A stretch of DNA of 64,000 nucleotides from Amphibiibacter pelophylacis (GTDB lineage: Bacteria; Pseudomonadota; Gammaproteobacteria; Burkholderiales; Burkholderiaceae_C), in assembly GCF_037688875.1 (NCBI RefSeq), contig NZ_JAWDIE010000009.1, forward strand, positions 67,315 through 131,314, in the 5' to 3' direction. The translations under genes were made by a program, and so were the position numbers. Below, piece by piece: positions 51,888 through 59,963 of the stretch. Under the pieces are notes generated by a model that ran no database searches, had not been told where the DNA came from, and saw only the letters and a program-made list of their open reading frames with translations. Every line of letters begins with the position of its first letter. Positions within the stretch are counted from its first letter, which is position 1.

Positions 51888-52745
51888 ATGCCGGCCACCC
51901 CCATCGTCCCGACAGAGCTTCAGCTCGACACCGCGCTGCAGCTGATCCGGCAGTCCGAACTGCCGCTGCCCAGCCGGGAGGGGCATGCGCTGCGCTGGCT
52001 CCAGACGGTGATCGACCATCTGGTGGATCTGTCCTCACGTGATTCCATGACGGGGCTGGCCAACCGGCGCAGCTTCGAGATGACGCTGTCGCGCGAAATC
52101 GACCGCGTGGCGCGCACGGGCGAACCCACGCTGCTGCTCACGCTGGACATCGATCTGTTCAAGAACATCAACGACAGCCACGGCCACGCCGTGGGCGACC
52201 GCGTGATCCAGTCGGTCGGGCACACGCTGCTGCAGTGCGTGCGGCCCATGGACACCGTGGCGCGCGTGGGCGGCGAGGAGTTCGCCGTCCTGCTGCCCAA
52301 CTGCCCGCCCGCCTTTGGCTCGGCCGTGGCCGAGCGCATCCGCCAGCGCATCGCGGGCAGCACTGTCACGCTGTCCAGCGGCCAGGCGCTGGGTTTCACG
52401 GTGAGCATCGGCGGTGCGTTTGCGCCGCAATGGGTGCGCACCACCCACCTGATCTGGATGGAACGCGCCGACCTGCAGCTCTACCGCGCCAAAAGCGAAG
52501 GCCGCAACCGCGTCTGCCTGGAGAGCACGGCCATCTCCGAGGTCAGCGCGGAAGAGAAAAACCTGCTCTTCGGCCACGTTTCACGCCCAGCCGAAATGAG
52601 CGACGCCCCTCCGCTGCAGCGCCGCCGCCGCGATGCGTCGGCCGCCGACGGCATGGAGCCGCGCCCTTCGCGTCGGCGCAAACCCGAAAAAGCCGATCTC
52701 AGCCTGCTGGGCCTGCTCCCCGACAAAACCGACCAGGCCCGCTGA
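51888..52745 (+). CDS. Diguanylate cyclase (GGDEF domain)
   Basis: About 285 residues. A short N-terminal helical region precedes a GGDEF domain (about residues 50-215): SSRDSMTGLANRRSFE, LDIDLFKNINDSHGHAVGD, active-site GGEEF, and SIGGAFAP. An inhibitory I-site RPMD lies five residues before GGEEF. It should make c-di-GMP from two GTP. The tail is Arg/Pro-rich with RRRRDASAAD, possibly disordered. No membrane or sensor domain. It ends 1 bp before the FlhG-like gene, so the two are cotranscribed. A GTG at 51855 would add 11 residues. Confidence 0.92.
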   Translation: MPATPIVPTELQLDTALQLIRQSELPLPSREGHALRWLQTVIDHLVDLSSRDSMTGLANRRSFEMTLSREIDRVARTGEPTLLLTLDIDLFKNINDSHGHAVGDRVIQSVGHTLLQCVRPMDTVARVGGEEFAVLLPNCPPAFGSAVAERIRQRIAGSTVTLSSGQALGFTVSIGGAFAPQWVRTTHLIWMERADLQLYRAKSEGRNRVCLESTAISEVSAEEKNLLFGHVSRPAEMSDAPPLQRRRRDASAADGMEPRPSRRRKPEKADLSLLGLLPDKTDQAR

Positions 52746-52746
52746 C

Positions 52747-53571
52747 ATGAACACACCGCATTCCAGTCCTGCCCAGCAGGGAGCCCAGCCGCACAGCGGC
52801 GCGCGCATCACCGCCATCACCAGCGGCAAGGGTGGCGTGGGCAAGACTTTTGTCACCGCCAACCTGGCCGCCGCGCTGGCCCAGAAAGGGCAGCGCGTTC
52901 TGGTGCTGGATGCGGACCTGGGCATGGCCAACCTGGACGTGGTGCTCAGCCTTTACCCGCGCATCACCCTGCACGACGTGTTTCGCGGCAGCCACACGCT
53001 GGACGAGGCGCTGATGGACGCGCCGGGCGGCTTTTCCGTGCTGCTGGCCGGATCGGGCCTGATCGATTATTCGCGCCTGACCCCGCTGGTGCGCGAGCGC
53101 CTGCTCGAGGTGCTGGACGCCATGCGCCCGCGCTTTGACCACATCCTGCTGGACACGGGCGCGGGCATCTCCGACGTGGTGCTCTACACCGTGTCGCTGG
53201 CCGACCGCGTGCTGGTGGTGACCACCCCCGAGCCGACCGCGCTCACCGACGCCTACGCCACCATGAAAATCCTGGCCAGCACGCAGCAGCGCCGCCGCAT
53301 CGAAGTGTTGGTCAACCAGATCAACCGTCCCGGCGAAGGCGCGGTGCTGTGCGAACAGCTGCAGCAGGTGGTGGACCGCTACGTCAGCTCGGGCAGCAGC
53401 CTGGCGCTGCGCCTGCGCTGTCTGGGCGAGGTGCCGCTGGACAACTCGGTGCGCGACGCCGTCGCCCGCCGCCAGCTGCTGCTGGATCTTTACCCCGGCA
53501 GCCCGGCGGCCCGCGCCCTGCGCGACGTGGCCCAGCGCATGAGCCTGCTCGACAGCCCCGCCCTCGTCTGA
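52747..53571 (+). CDS. FlhG/FleN-like MinD-family ATPase
   Basis: 274 residues. Deviant Walker A SGKGGVGKTFVTANLAAALAQ, the ADLGMANLDVVLSLYPRITLHDVFRG segment typical of FlhG/FleN-type ATPases, the DTGAGISDVVLYTVSLADRV Walker B region and TTPEPTALTDAYATMKIL. These ATPases set flagellar number and position at the pole, often with FlhF. Whether this is the main FlhG or a paralogue is not decidable; flhF is not next to it. It follows a diguanylate cyclase by 1 bp, linking c-di-GMP and flagellar assembly. Confidence 0.85.
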   Translation: MNTPHSSPAQQGAQPHSGARITAITSGKGGVGKTFVTANLAAALAQKGQRVLVLDADLGMANLDVVLSLYPRITLHDVFRGSHTLDEALMDAPGGFSVLLAGSGLIDYSRLTPLVRERLLEVLDAMRPRFDHILLDTGAGISDVVLYTVSLADRVLVVTTPEPTALTDAYATMKILASTQQRRRIEVLVNQINRPGEGAVLCEQLQQVVDRYVSSGSSLALRLRCLGEVPLDNSVRDAVARRQLLLDLYPGSPAARALRDVAQRMSLLDSPALV

Positions 53572-53581
53572 TCCCGCTCCG

Positions 53582-54010
53582 ATGACGACTCACCCCACGC
53601 CCTTCGAGCGTCTGGGCGGCGAGAGCGCCGTGCGCGAGCTGGTCGACCGCTTCTACGACCTGATGGATCTGGAGCCCGTGCTGGCACCGCTGCGCGCGCT
53701 GCACCCCACGTCGCTCGATGGCTCGCGCGACAAGCTCTTCTGGTTCCTGTGCGGCTGGCTGGGCGGCCCGGCGCACTTCGAAAACCGCTTCGGCCACCCA
53801 CGCCTGCGCGCCCGCCACCTGCCCTACGCCATCGACAGCGACGCGCGCGACCAGTGGCTGGCCTGCATGCACCAGGCCCTGGAAGACTGCCAGGTGCCGC
53901 AGGATCTGGCGCAGGCGCTGTGGCCATCGATCGCGCAATTGGCCGACCACATGCGCAACACGCCCGATCAGCCGTCCAGCAGCACGATCACTGCGCCCGC
54001 GCCGCCCTGA
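53582..54010 (+). CDS. Group II truncated haemoglobin
   Basis: A 142-residue 2-on-2 globin of the trHbII class. The proximal histidine is in GHPRLRARHLPY and the class-typical tryptophan G8 in ARDQWLACM; LDGSRDKLFWFLCGWLGGP carries the E-helix region. Such globins bind O2 tightly and may scavenge NO or handle peroxide. Its start lies 10 bp after the FlhG-like gene and its last 43 bases overlap the convergent Smr gene. The C-terminal tail (QPSSSTITAPAPP) is unstructured. Confidence 0.9.
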   Translation: MTTHPTPFERLGGESAVRELVDRFYDLMDLEPVLAPLRALHPTSLDGSRDKLFWFLCGWLGGPAHFENRFGHPRLRARHLPYAIDSDARDQWLACMHQALEDCQVPQDLAQALWPSIAQLADHMRNTPDQPSSSTITAPAPP

Positions 54011-54648
54011 GGCGCGCTGGCCTGCACAAAGGCCAGCACATGCCGGTGGTGCGCCAGCCAGCGGCGCACGCGCACTTTCAGCACCGATTCGCGCCCCGGC
54101 GATCCTAGGCCCTTGCCGTGAATGACGCGCACGCAGCGGTGGCCCATCTGCCAGCAGCGGCGCAGAAAGAGCAGCAGTGCGTCGTGCGCTTCGTCCTGGC
54201 GCAGGCCGTGCAGATCGAGCTGGTCGCGGATGGCCCAGTCGCCCTTGCGCAGGCGCACGACCACATCGGGCCCGATTTCGGGGCGCGACCAGCTCAGCTC
54301 GTCGCTGGTCCACAGCAGGGTGGCGATGTCCACGCCGTCGCGCAGCGCCTGCGCCAGCGCGGTGCTGGCGTCGTGCTCCTGGCGGGTGCGGCGCAGCACG
54401 GGGCGCACGGGCTCGTGCACAGCGCGGTTGCGGTGGCGTGGCCCCAGCGGCAGCACGTCGCTGACGGCGCGGTCAAACAGCGCCGCATCGGTGACGGGAA
54501 CTGCGGACACTGCGGCTGATGCCGGCGCTGGCGGAGGCACCCGCCCCGGCAGCACCATCGCAGCGGCCGTGGGGCGCGCACGCTGGATCTGGCTGCGAAT
54601 GCGCTGCCAGGTCTCCTGTTCGCCCATGCCGGGATGGCGTTTGCCCAT
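53968..54648 (-). CDS. Smr-domain protein
   Basis: 226 residues. The N-terminal half is poorly conserved and Ala/Pro-rich. The C-terminal Smr domain (about 130-215) has LDLHGLRQDEAHDALLLFLRRC and the signature VIHGKGLGSPGRE, related to MutS2 nuclease tails. Smr proteins cut branched DNA or ribosome-associated mRNA; which applies here is unknown. ATG at 54648. It runs convergently with the globin gene and overlaps it by 43 bp. Confidence 0.9.
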   Translation of the reverse strand: MGKRHPGMGEQETWQRIRSQIQRARPTAAAMVLPGRVPPPAPASAAVSAVPVTDAALFDRAVSDVLPLGPRHRNRAVHEPVRPVLRRTRQEHDASTALAQALRDGVDIATLLWTSDELSWSRPEIGPDVVVRLRKGDWAIRDQLDLHGLRQDEAHDALLLFLRRCWQMGHRCVRVIHGKGLGSPGRESVLKVRVRRWLAHHRHVLAFVQASAPQGGAGAVIVLLDG

Positions 54649-54672
54649 GACGGTCCTGAAATCCTTTGCCGT

Positions 54673-55401
54673 TCACAGCCAGCCCTTCTCGGCCAGCGAC
54701 ACCACCCGGTGCACGGTGACGACCAGATGGTCGAGCAGCCGCACCTCCACGCTGGCCAGGGTGTCGTGCAGACGGCGGGTGATCTCGCGGTCGGCGTGCG
54801 ACGGTTCGCATTCGCCCGAGGGGTGGTTGTGCGCCACGATCACGGCCGCCGCATTGAGCAGCAGGGCGCGGCGCAGCACCTCGCGCGGGTAGACACTGGC
54901 CTGGTTCAGCGTGCCCAGAAACAACTCTTCAAAGCGGATGAGCTGGTGGCGATTATCCAGAAAAAACGCCGCGAACACCTCGCGCGGGGATTGCGCCAGG
55001 CGCAGCCGGACATAGTCCTTGGCGTGCTGCGGCGCATCGAACACCGGGCTTTCGTGCAGCGACTGCGCCAGCGCGCGGCGCGTCATTTCCAGCCAGGCGC
55101 TCAGCTCGGCGCGGCGCGCGGGCCCCAGGCCCGGCAGGGCGGGCAGCTCGGTGCGGGCGATCATCAGCCCGGCAAAGCCGCCGCAGCAGTCCAGCATGTC
55201 CTGCGCCAGCGCAAAGACATTGCGCCCCGGCGTGCCCGTGCGCAGCACCAGCGCCAGCAGCTCGACATCGGCCAGCGCCTGCGGGCCGCGCGCCAGCAGT
55301 TTCTCGCGCGGGCGCATGGCCGGCGGCAGGTCCTTCACTCCAACAGGCGGGCTGGGAATCACGGTGGCGGTCTCCGGCACTAAAATGGCCTTTTGACGCA
55401 C
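54673..55401 (-). CDS. radC: RadC/DUF2466 JAB-domain protein
   Basis: 242 residues as drawn. A helix-hairpin-helix-like region (LPALPGLGPARRAELSAWLEMTRR) precedes a JAB/MPN metalloprotease-like domain with the metal motif VIVAHNHPSGECEPSHADREITRRL. The classical DNA-repair role of RadC is disputed. The usual family N-terminus starts near VKDLPPAMRPREKLLARG, so an internal GTG at 55338 may be the true start rather than GTG at 55401. It is followed 24 bp later by the Smr gene on the same strand. Confidence 0.9.
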   Translation of the reverse strand: MRQKAILVPETATVIPSPPVGVKDLPPAMRPREKLLARGPQALADVELLALVLRTGTPGRNVFALAQDMLDCCGGFAGLMIARTELPALPGLGPARRAELSAWLEMTRRALAQSLHESPVFDAPQHAKDYVRLRLAQSPREVFAAFFLDNRHQLIRFEELFLGTLNQASVYPREVLRRALLLNAAAVIVAHNHPSGECEPSHADREITRRLHDTLASVEVRLLDHLVVTVHRVVSLAEKGWL

Positions 55402-55507
55402 TCTAGGCCCAGCGGCCAGACGGCGCCAGACTCACCCCCCGCAGGGCGATCCAGCTGTCCTTCCGGGCTGCCCTGCCCAATTTGCCCCTCCATCAGGCCC
55501 GAACGCC

Positions 55508-55963
55508 GTGAGCGACACCCCCCCCATCATCCAGCCCGATTCCTTCCTGACACTGCACTACCGCCTGAGCGATGACAGCGGCCGAGCCGTCGTGGACACC
55601 TTCGAAGGCCTGCCCGCCACGCTCACGCTGGGCGATGGCGCGCTGGCTCCCGCCATCGAGGCGCACCTGATCGGCCAGGCGGAGGGCGCGCAGGTGGACG
55701 TGACGCTGCCGCCCGGCGCCGCCTTTGGCGAGCGCAACGAGGGCATGATCCAGCGCGTCAGCCAGCAGCTGCTGGGCACCCTGAGCGACGCGACCGAGAA
55801 CTACCAGGTCGGCGACGCGGTCAGCTTCCCGGCACCCGATGGCTCGGGCGTGTTTGGCGGCGTGGTGCGCGAGATCGGCGACGGCTGGACGCTGTTCGAT
55901 TTCAACCACCCGCTGGCCGGGCGCGGGGTGCGCTTTGAAGCCCGCATCCTGAGCGTCCTGTGA
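55508..55963 (+). CDS. fkpB: FKBP-type peptidyl-prolyl isomerase (SlpA/FkpB-like)
   Basis: A 151-residue SlyD/SlpA-type FKBP: LTLHYRLSDDSGRAVVDTFEGLPATLTLGDGALAPAIEAHLIGQAEG, then the insert-in-flap GAAFGERNEGMIQRVS and VVREIGDGWTLFDFNHPLAGRGVRFEARILSV. It isomerises prolyl bonds and chaperones folding. GTG start at 55508. It is paired with ispH, as in E. coli; its stop overlaps an in-frame GTG for ispH. Confidence 0.92.
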   Translation: MSDTPPIIQPDSFLTLHYRLSDDSGRAVVDTFEGLPATLTLGDGALAPAIEAHLIGQAEGAQVDVTLPPGAAFGERNEGMIQRVSQQLLGTLSDATENYQVGDAVSFPAPDGSGVFGGVVREIGDGWTLFDFNHPLAGRGVRFEARILSVL

Positions 55964-55971
55964 GCGCCGCC

Positions 55972-56922
55972 ATGACAGACACCGCTGCTGAAATTCTTCT
56001 GGCCGAACCGCGCGGTTTCTGCGCGGGCGTGGACCGCGCCATCGACATCGTCGAAAAGGCCTTGGCCAAATTCGGCGCGCCCATTTATGTCCGCCACGAA
56101 ATCGTCCACAACACCTTCGTCGTCAACGATCTGAAGTCCAAAGGCGCCATCTTCATCGAGGACCTGGCCGACGTGCCGCCCGGCGCCACGCTGGTGTTTT
56201 CGGCCCACGGCGTCAGCCAGGCCGTGCGCACCGAGGCCAAGGCGCGCGGCTTTTCGGTGTTTGATGCGACCTGCCCGCTGGTGACCAAGGTCCACGTCGA
56301 AGTGGCCAAGCTGCATCGCGAGGGCTACGAATTCATCATGATCGGCCACAAGGCGCACCCCGAGGTCGAGGGCACCATGGGCCAGCTCTCGGAAGGAATT
56401 TACCTGGTTGAAACCGCCGCCGACGTGGCCGGTGTGCCGGTGAAAAATCCGGCCAAAGTGGCCGTGGTGACGCAGACCACGCTGTCGGTGGACGACACGC
56501 GCGAGGTCATGGCCGCCATTCAGGCGCGCTTTCCGCAGGTGCGCCAGCCCAAGCAGCAGGACATCTGCTATGCCACACAGAACCGCCAGGACGCCGTGAA
56601 AGTGCTGGCACCGCAGTGCGATGTGGTCATCGTGGTCGGCAGCCCGACCAGCTCCAACAGCAACCGCCTGCGCGAGGTCGCCGACCGGCTGGGCACCCCC
56701 GCCTACATGGTTGACAGCGCCGACGAGGTCCGCCCCGAGTGGCTGGAAGGCCGCCAGCGCGTGGGCCTGACCGCCGGCGCTTCGGCGCCCGATGTACTGG
56801 TCCAGGCCGTCATCGACCGCCTGCGCGCGCTGGGCGCGATCAGCGTGCGCCAGCTGCCGGGCGTGACCGAATCCATCCGCTTTCCGCTGCCCAAGGGTCT
56901 GGGCTCTGGCCCGAACGCCTGA
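55972..56922 (+). CDS. ispH: 4-hydroxy-3-methylbut-2-enyl diphosphate reductase
   Basis: A 316-residue last enzyme of the MEP isoprenoid pathway, giving IPP and DMAPP. The three Fe-S ligand cysteines are in PRGFCAGVDRAI, DATCPLVTKVH and QDICYATQNRQ; VGSPTSSNSNRLREVA contacts substrate. The ATG at 55972 is preferred; a GTG four codons earlier overlaps the fkpB stop. Complete and normal length. Confidence 0.97.
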   Translation: MTDTAAEILLAEPRGFCAGVDRAIDIVEKALAKFGAPIYVRHEIVHNTFVVNDLKSKGAIFIEDLADVPPGATLVFSAHGVSQAVRTEAKARGFSVFDATCPLVTKVHVEVAKLHREGYEFIMIGHKAHPEVEGTMGQLSEGIYLVETAADVAGVPVKNPAKVAVVTQTTLSVDDTREVMAAIQARFPQVRQPKQQDICYATQNRQDAVKVLAPQCDVVIVVGSPTSSNSNRLREVADRLGTPAYMVDSADEVRPEWLEGRQRVGLTAGASAPDVLVQAVIDRLRALGAISVRQLPGVTESIRFPLPKGLGSGPNA

Positions 56923-56970
56923 CAGCCCGGCACCCGCCGAATTTTCCGACCTGACCTGAACGGACGACCC

Positions 56971-58293
56971 ATGCTGGACATCAACCTGCTGCGCCGCGAC
57001 CTCGATACCGTCGTTGCCGCCCTGAACCGCCGCACCCCGGCGCAGACTTTCCTGGACGTGCCGCGCTACCAGGCGCTGGAGGCCGAGCGCAAGACGCTGC
57101 AGACGCAGACCGAATCGCTGCAGGCACAACGCAACAGCCTCTCGAAACAGATCGGCCAGCTCAAGGCCAAAAAGGAAAACACCGACGCGCTGATGGCTCA
57201 GGTCGGCGAGATCGGCGACGGCATGCGCCAGTGCACCGAGCGGCTGGACGCGCTGCAGGCCGAGCTGCACAGCCTGCTGATGCACCTGCCCAATCTGCCC
57301 GACCCCAGCGTGCCCGATGGCACCGACGAGCATGGCAACGCCGAACTGCGCCGCTGGAACCCGGACGGCCAGGGCCCGCGTGCTTTTGATTTCCCCGTGC
57401 GCGACCACGTGGCGCTGGGCGAGCCGCTGGGCCTGGATTTCGAGCTGGGCGCGCGCCTGTCCGGGTCGCGCTTCACTTTCCTGCGCGGGCCGGTGGCGCG
57501 CCTGCACCGCGCGCTGGCGCAGTTCATGCTGGATATGCACACGCAAAAGCACGGCTACACCGAGTGTTACACGCCCTACATCGTCAACCGCGAGGTGCTG
57601 GAGGGCACGGGCCAGCTGCCCAAGTTCCGCGACGACATGTTCTGGGTCAGCCGGGGTGGCGATGAGCAGCAGGCCGAGCAGTATCTGATCAGCACCTCCG
57701 AAATCACCCTGACGAATGCGGTACGTGGCCAGATTCTGGATGCGGCCGAGCTGCCTTTGATGTTCACCGCACACAGCCCCTGCTTTCGCAGCGAAGCGGG
57801 CAGCGCCGGGCGCGACACGCGTGGCCTGATCCGACAGCACCAGTTCGACAAGGTGGAAATGGTGCAGATCGTCGCGCCCGAGCACAGCATGGCCGCGCTG
57901 GACGCGATGACCGCGCACGCCGAGGCCGTGCTGCAGGCGCTGGAGCTGCCCTACCGCGTCATGGTGCTGTGCGCGGGCGACATGGGATTTGGCGCGGTGC
58001 GCACGCACGATCTGGAGGTGTGGGTGCCCGCGCAGAACACCTACCGCGAGATCAGTTCCTGCTCGAACATGGGTGCCTTCCAGGCCCGGCGCATGCAGGC
58101 GCGCTACAAAACTGCGCAGGGCAAAAACGAGTTCGTCCACACCCTGAACGGCTCTGGCCTAGCCGTGGGCCGCACGCTGGTGGCGCTGCTGGAGAACCAC
58201 CAGCAGGCCGACGGCAGCATCGCCATCCCCGCTGCACTGCGCCCGTGGCTGGGCGGCGTGGAGCGCATCGCAGCGCCCGGCGATCCTGTATAA
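56971..58293 (+). CDS. serS: Seryl-tRNA synthetase
   Basis: A 440-residue class II synthetase. The N-terminal long antiparallel coiled coil (about residues 30-100, Lys/Gln/Glu-rich) binds the long variable arm of tRNA-Ser. The catalytic core has the class II motifs: QYLISTSEITLTNAV, CFRSEAGSAGRDTRGLIRQHQFDKVEM (motif 2) and LNGSGLAVGRTLVALLENHQQ (motif 3). Its stop codon overlaps a promoter -10 for the tRNA-Ser that follows. Confidence 0.98.
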   Translation: MLDINLLRRDLDTVVAALNRRTPAQTFLDVPRYQALEAERKTLQTQTESLQAQRNSLSKQIGQLKAKKENTDALMAQVGEIGDGMRQCTERLDALQAELHSLLMHLPNLPDPSVPDGTDEHGNAELRRWNPDGQGPRAFDFPVRDHVALGEPLGLDFELGARLSGSRFTFLRGPVARLHRALAQFMLDMHTQKHGYTECYTPYIVNREVLEGTGQLPKFRDDMFWVSRGGDEQQAEQYLISTSEITLTNAVRGQILDAAELPLMFTAHSPCFRSEAGSAGRDTRGLIRQHQFDKVEMVQIVAPEHSMAALDAMTAHAEAVLQALELPYRVMVLCAGDMGFGAVRTHDLEVWVPAQNTYREISSCSNMGAFQARRMQARYKTAQGKNEFVHTLNGSGLAVGRTLVALLENHQQADGSIAIPAALRPWLGGVERIAAPGDPV

Positions 58294-58294
58294 T
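58289..58294 (+). promoter_or_regulatory. -10 box of tRNA-Ser, embedded in the serS stop codon
   Basis: TATAAT spans the last serS codons and stop (GTA TAA). It lies 19 bases before the tRNA 5' end. The matching -35 about 17 bp upstream (CATCGC) is weak, so a separate promoter is likely but not certain. Confidence 0.5.
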
Positions 58295-58313
58295 CTGGTG
58301 CTTGACCCTTGCA

Positions 58314-58404
58314 GGAAAGGTGGCAGAGTGGTCGAATGCGCCGGACTCGAAATCCGGTATACAGTTTCACTGTATCGAGGGTTCGAATCCCTCCCTTTCC
58401 GCCA
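58314..58404 (+). tRNA. tRNA-Ser (CGA anticodon)
   Basis: A 91-base gene including encoded CCA. Acceptor stem GGAAAGG / CCTTTCC (58394-58400), discriminator G and CCA (58402-58404). Anticodon stem CCGGA/TCCGG encloses loop CTCGAAA with anticodon CGA (58348-58350), reading UCG. A long variable arm (TATACAGTTTCACTGTA) as expected for class II tRNA-Ser, and T-loop GTTCGAATCC. It lies directly after serS. Confidence 0.97.
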
Positions 58405-58414
58405 GAACGCACTG

Positions 58415-58448
58415 AAAACCGCCCGGAAGATTTCTGGGCGGTTTTTTT
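58415..58448 (+). terminator. Rho-independent terminator after tRNA-Ser
   Basis: Stem AAAACCGCCCGGAA / TTCTGGGCGGTTTT (one G-T wobble) with loop GAT, followed by seven T (58442-58448). Confidence 0.9.
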
Positions 58449-58474
58449 ATGCGGTGCAGAAATCTGCAGTGGCG

Positions 58475-59026
58475 TTATACCGCGCCGGTGTACTCGCCCC
58501 GCGCCGGATAGTCATTGGTGATGGCGAAGTCCAGGGCGCCGAGCAGTTCGCGAAACGAGGGGCGGGCAAACGGCATGGTCTGGGTCGCGCCGTAATACAG
58601 GGTGCCGTCCGGTCGGACGATAAAAACCCCGGGCTCGCTGAACAGGGCGGGCTCTTCGAGGCCGCTGGACGTCTTGCCCCGTGAGGTGCTGATGAACAGA
58701 CCCCACTGGCGGGCCTTGGCCAGGTCGAGCCCATAGCCGATGCGCAGGTTTTTGGCCTTGATCTTTTCTGCCATGGCCTGGGCGCGCTCAGCGCTGTCGC
58801 TGCTGATGGCCACCACCTGCAGGCCCCGCTGGCTGAACTCCGGGATCAGGGCTTCGAGTTCTGTCAGGTATTTGACGCACAGCGGGCAGTGCAGCCCTCT
58901 GTAAAACACCACGAGATCGAAAGTGTCGGCCGCCGGGGCGCCCAGAACGAACTGTGCGCCGGTGGTCAGGGGGACGCTCAGCGCCGGGACGGGCTGGCGG
59001 GGGATCAATGCGATGGCTTGGCTCAT
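58475..59026 (-). CDS. Peroxiredoxin-like (AhpC/TSA family) protein
   Basis: A 183-residue thioredoxin-fold protein with a CxxC motif in FYRGLHCPLCVKYL (C47, C50), then LQVVAISSDSAERAQAMAEKI and EPGVFIVRPDGTLYYGATQTMPFARP. This is the peroxiredoxin-like group, which reduces peroxides or disulphides; the redox partner is unknown. ATG at 59026 with CAGGAG upstream on the minus strand. It diverges from an AraC-type regulator across a palindrome-rich gap. Confidence 0.9.
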   Translation of the reverse strand: MSQAIALIPRQPVPALSVPLTTGAQFVLGAPAADTFDLVVFYRGLHCPLCVKYLTELEALIPEFSQRGLQVVAISSDSAERAQAMAEKIKAKNLRIGYGLDLAKARQWGLFISTSRGKTSSGLEEPALFSEPGVFIVRPDGTLYYGATQTMPFARPSFRELLGALDFAITNDYPARGEYTGAV

Positions 59027-59129
59027 AAAAACTCCTGCTGGGATAAACGGCAGTGGCTTGACACTGCGAGAGGCAGTGTGCTGTACTTCAGGCAATCAAA
59101 AATTCAAAAACAATTGCAATTCGTACGAA
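59027..59129. promoter_or_regulatory. Palindrome-rich divergent region, Prx-like gene / AraC regulator
   Basis: 103 bp. A plus-strand -35 TTGACA (59058-59063) overlaps a perfect inverted repeat ACACTGC-gagag-GCAGTGT (59061-59079), and TGTACT (59082-59087) lies 18 bp beyond the -35. Two further perfect palindromes, AATTGCAATT (59112-59121) and TTCGTACGAA (59120-59129), lead directly to the regulator's ATG at 59130. Confidence 0.6.
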
Positions 59130-59963
59130 ATGACAGAAACCAGACTCGATCGCCTGTCCGCTCTCATGGAAGGGCTGAGCCCCCGGGTGACGCTCTTCAT
59201 GTCCACGCACAGCCGGCTGGATGCGGGCAATCCGCTGCCGGGTGAGGCAGCATCTCTGTGGCTGTATCCCGTGACGCGGGGCGCGGTCTGGCTGGACACC
59301 CGGGGCCGGCGCCAGCGCATCGAGCCGCCGGCCCTCGTGGCCCTCCGGTCGGACCAGCCTCACGTGCTGACCCGGCACGCTGGGGCCGATCCGGACCCGC
59401 TGATCTGTGCGCAGGTCGGACTGACCGGCCCGGTGGCCACCCTCTTTCTTGAGGAGTTTGCGCAGGCGCGCATTCTCGCCCTGTCGGACGACGAGCCCGC
59501 GCTGCGCCTGGCGCTTGCCCTGATCGAAGCCGAGCTGGATGTGCCGCGCTGCGGTCAGCCGGCCCTGCTTGGCCGCGCAGGCGACATTCTCTTCATCGGT
59601 GTATTGCGTCACCTGGTGGCCCGGCCGGGTGGGCAGGAGCGGGGCCTGTTCCGCGGGCTGGCCGATGCCCGGATCGCCCGGGCGCTGGTGGCGATCCACC
59701 AGCGCCCGTCATGGGGGTGGGATCTGGAGCGTCTGGCGCACGAGGCCGGCATGTCGCGCACCGCATTTGCCACCACGTTCCGCGAGGTGATGAAACGCAC
59801 GCCGGGCAGATACCTGTCCGCCTTGAGGCTGGCCATTGCGCAGCGCGCCGTCGATCAGGGCAAAGGGCTCAAGGAAGCGGCCCGCACGGCGGGGTATGCG
59901 AATCCGTCGGCGCTGTCCCGGGCCCTGACCAAGGCGCGCCTTCAGGGGCCGGCACCGGGCTGA
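59130..59963 (+). CDS. AraC-family transcriptional regulator (AraC-type cupin domain)
   Basis: 277 residues. An N-terminal ligand domain (HSRLDAGNPLPGEAASLWLYPVTRGAVWLDTRGR, VALRSDQPHVLT) precedes two helix-turn-helix motifs (LERLAHEAGMSRTAFATTFREVMKRTPGRYLSALRLAIAQRAVDQG and LKEAARTAGYANPSALSRALTKARL). It probably controls the divergent peroxiredoxin-like gene. ATG at 59130 directly after a palindrome; no Shine-Dalgarno is visible, so expression may be weak or the palindrome may control it. Its last 95 bases overlap the convergent PIN gene. Confidence 0.88.
   Translation: MTETRLDRLSALMEGLSPRVTLFMSTHSRLDAGNPLPGEAASLWLYPVTRGAVWLDTRGRRQRIEPPALVALRSDQPHVLTRHAGADPDPLICAQVGLTGPVATLFLEEFAQARILALSDDEPALRLALALIEAELDVPRCGQPALLGRAGDILFIGVLRHLVARPGGQERGLFRGLADARIARALVAIHQRPSWGWDLERLAHEAGMSRTAFATTFREVMKRTPGRYLSALRLAIAQRAVDQGKGLKEAARTAGYANPSALSRALTKARLQGPAPG

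Noticed and set aside
58314..58474. Genomic island attachment site at tRNA-Ser
   Set aside because: No integrase and no direct repeat of the tRNA 3' end downstream; ordinary genes follow.
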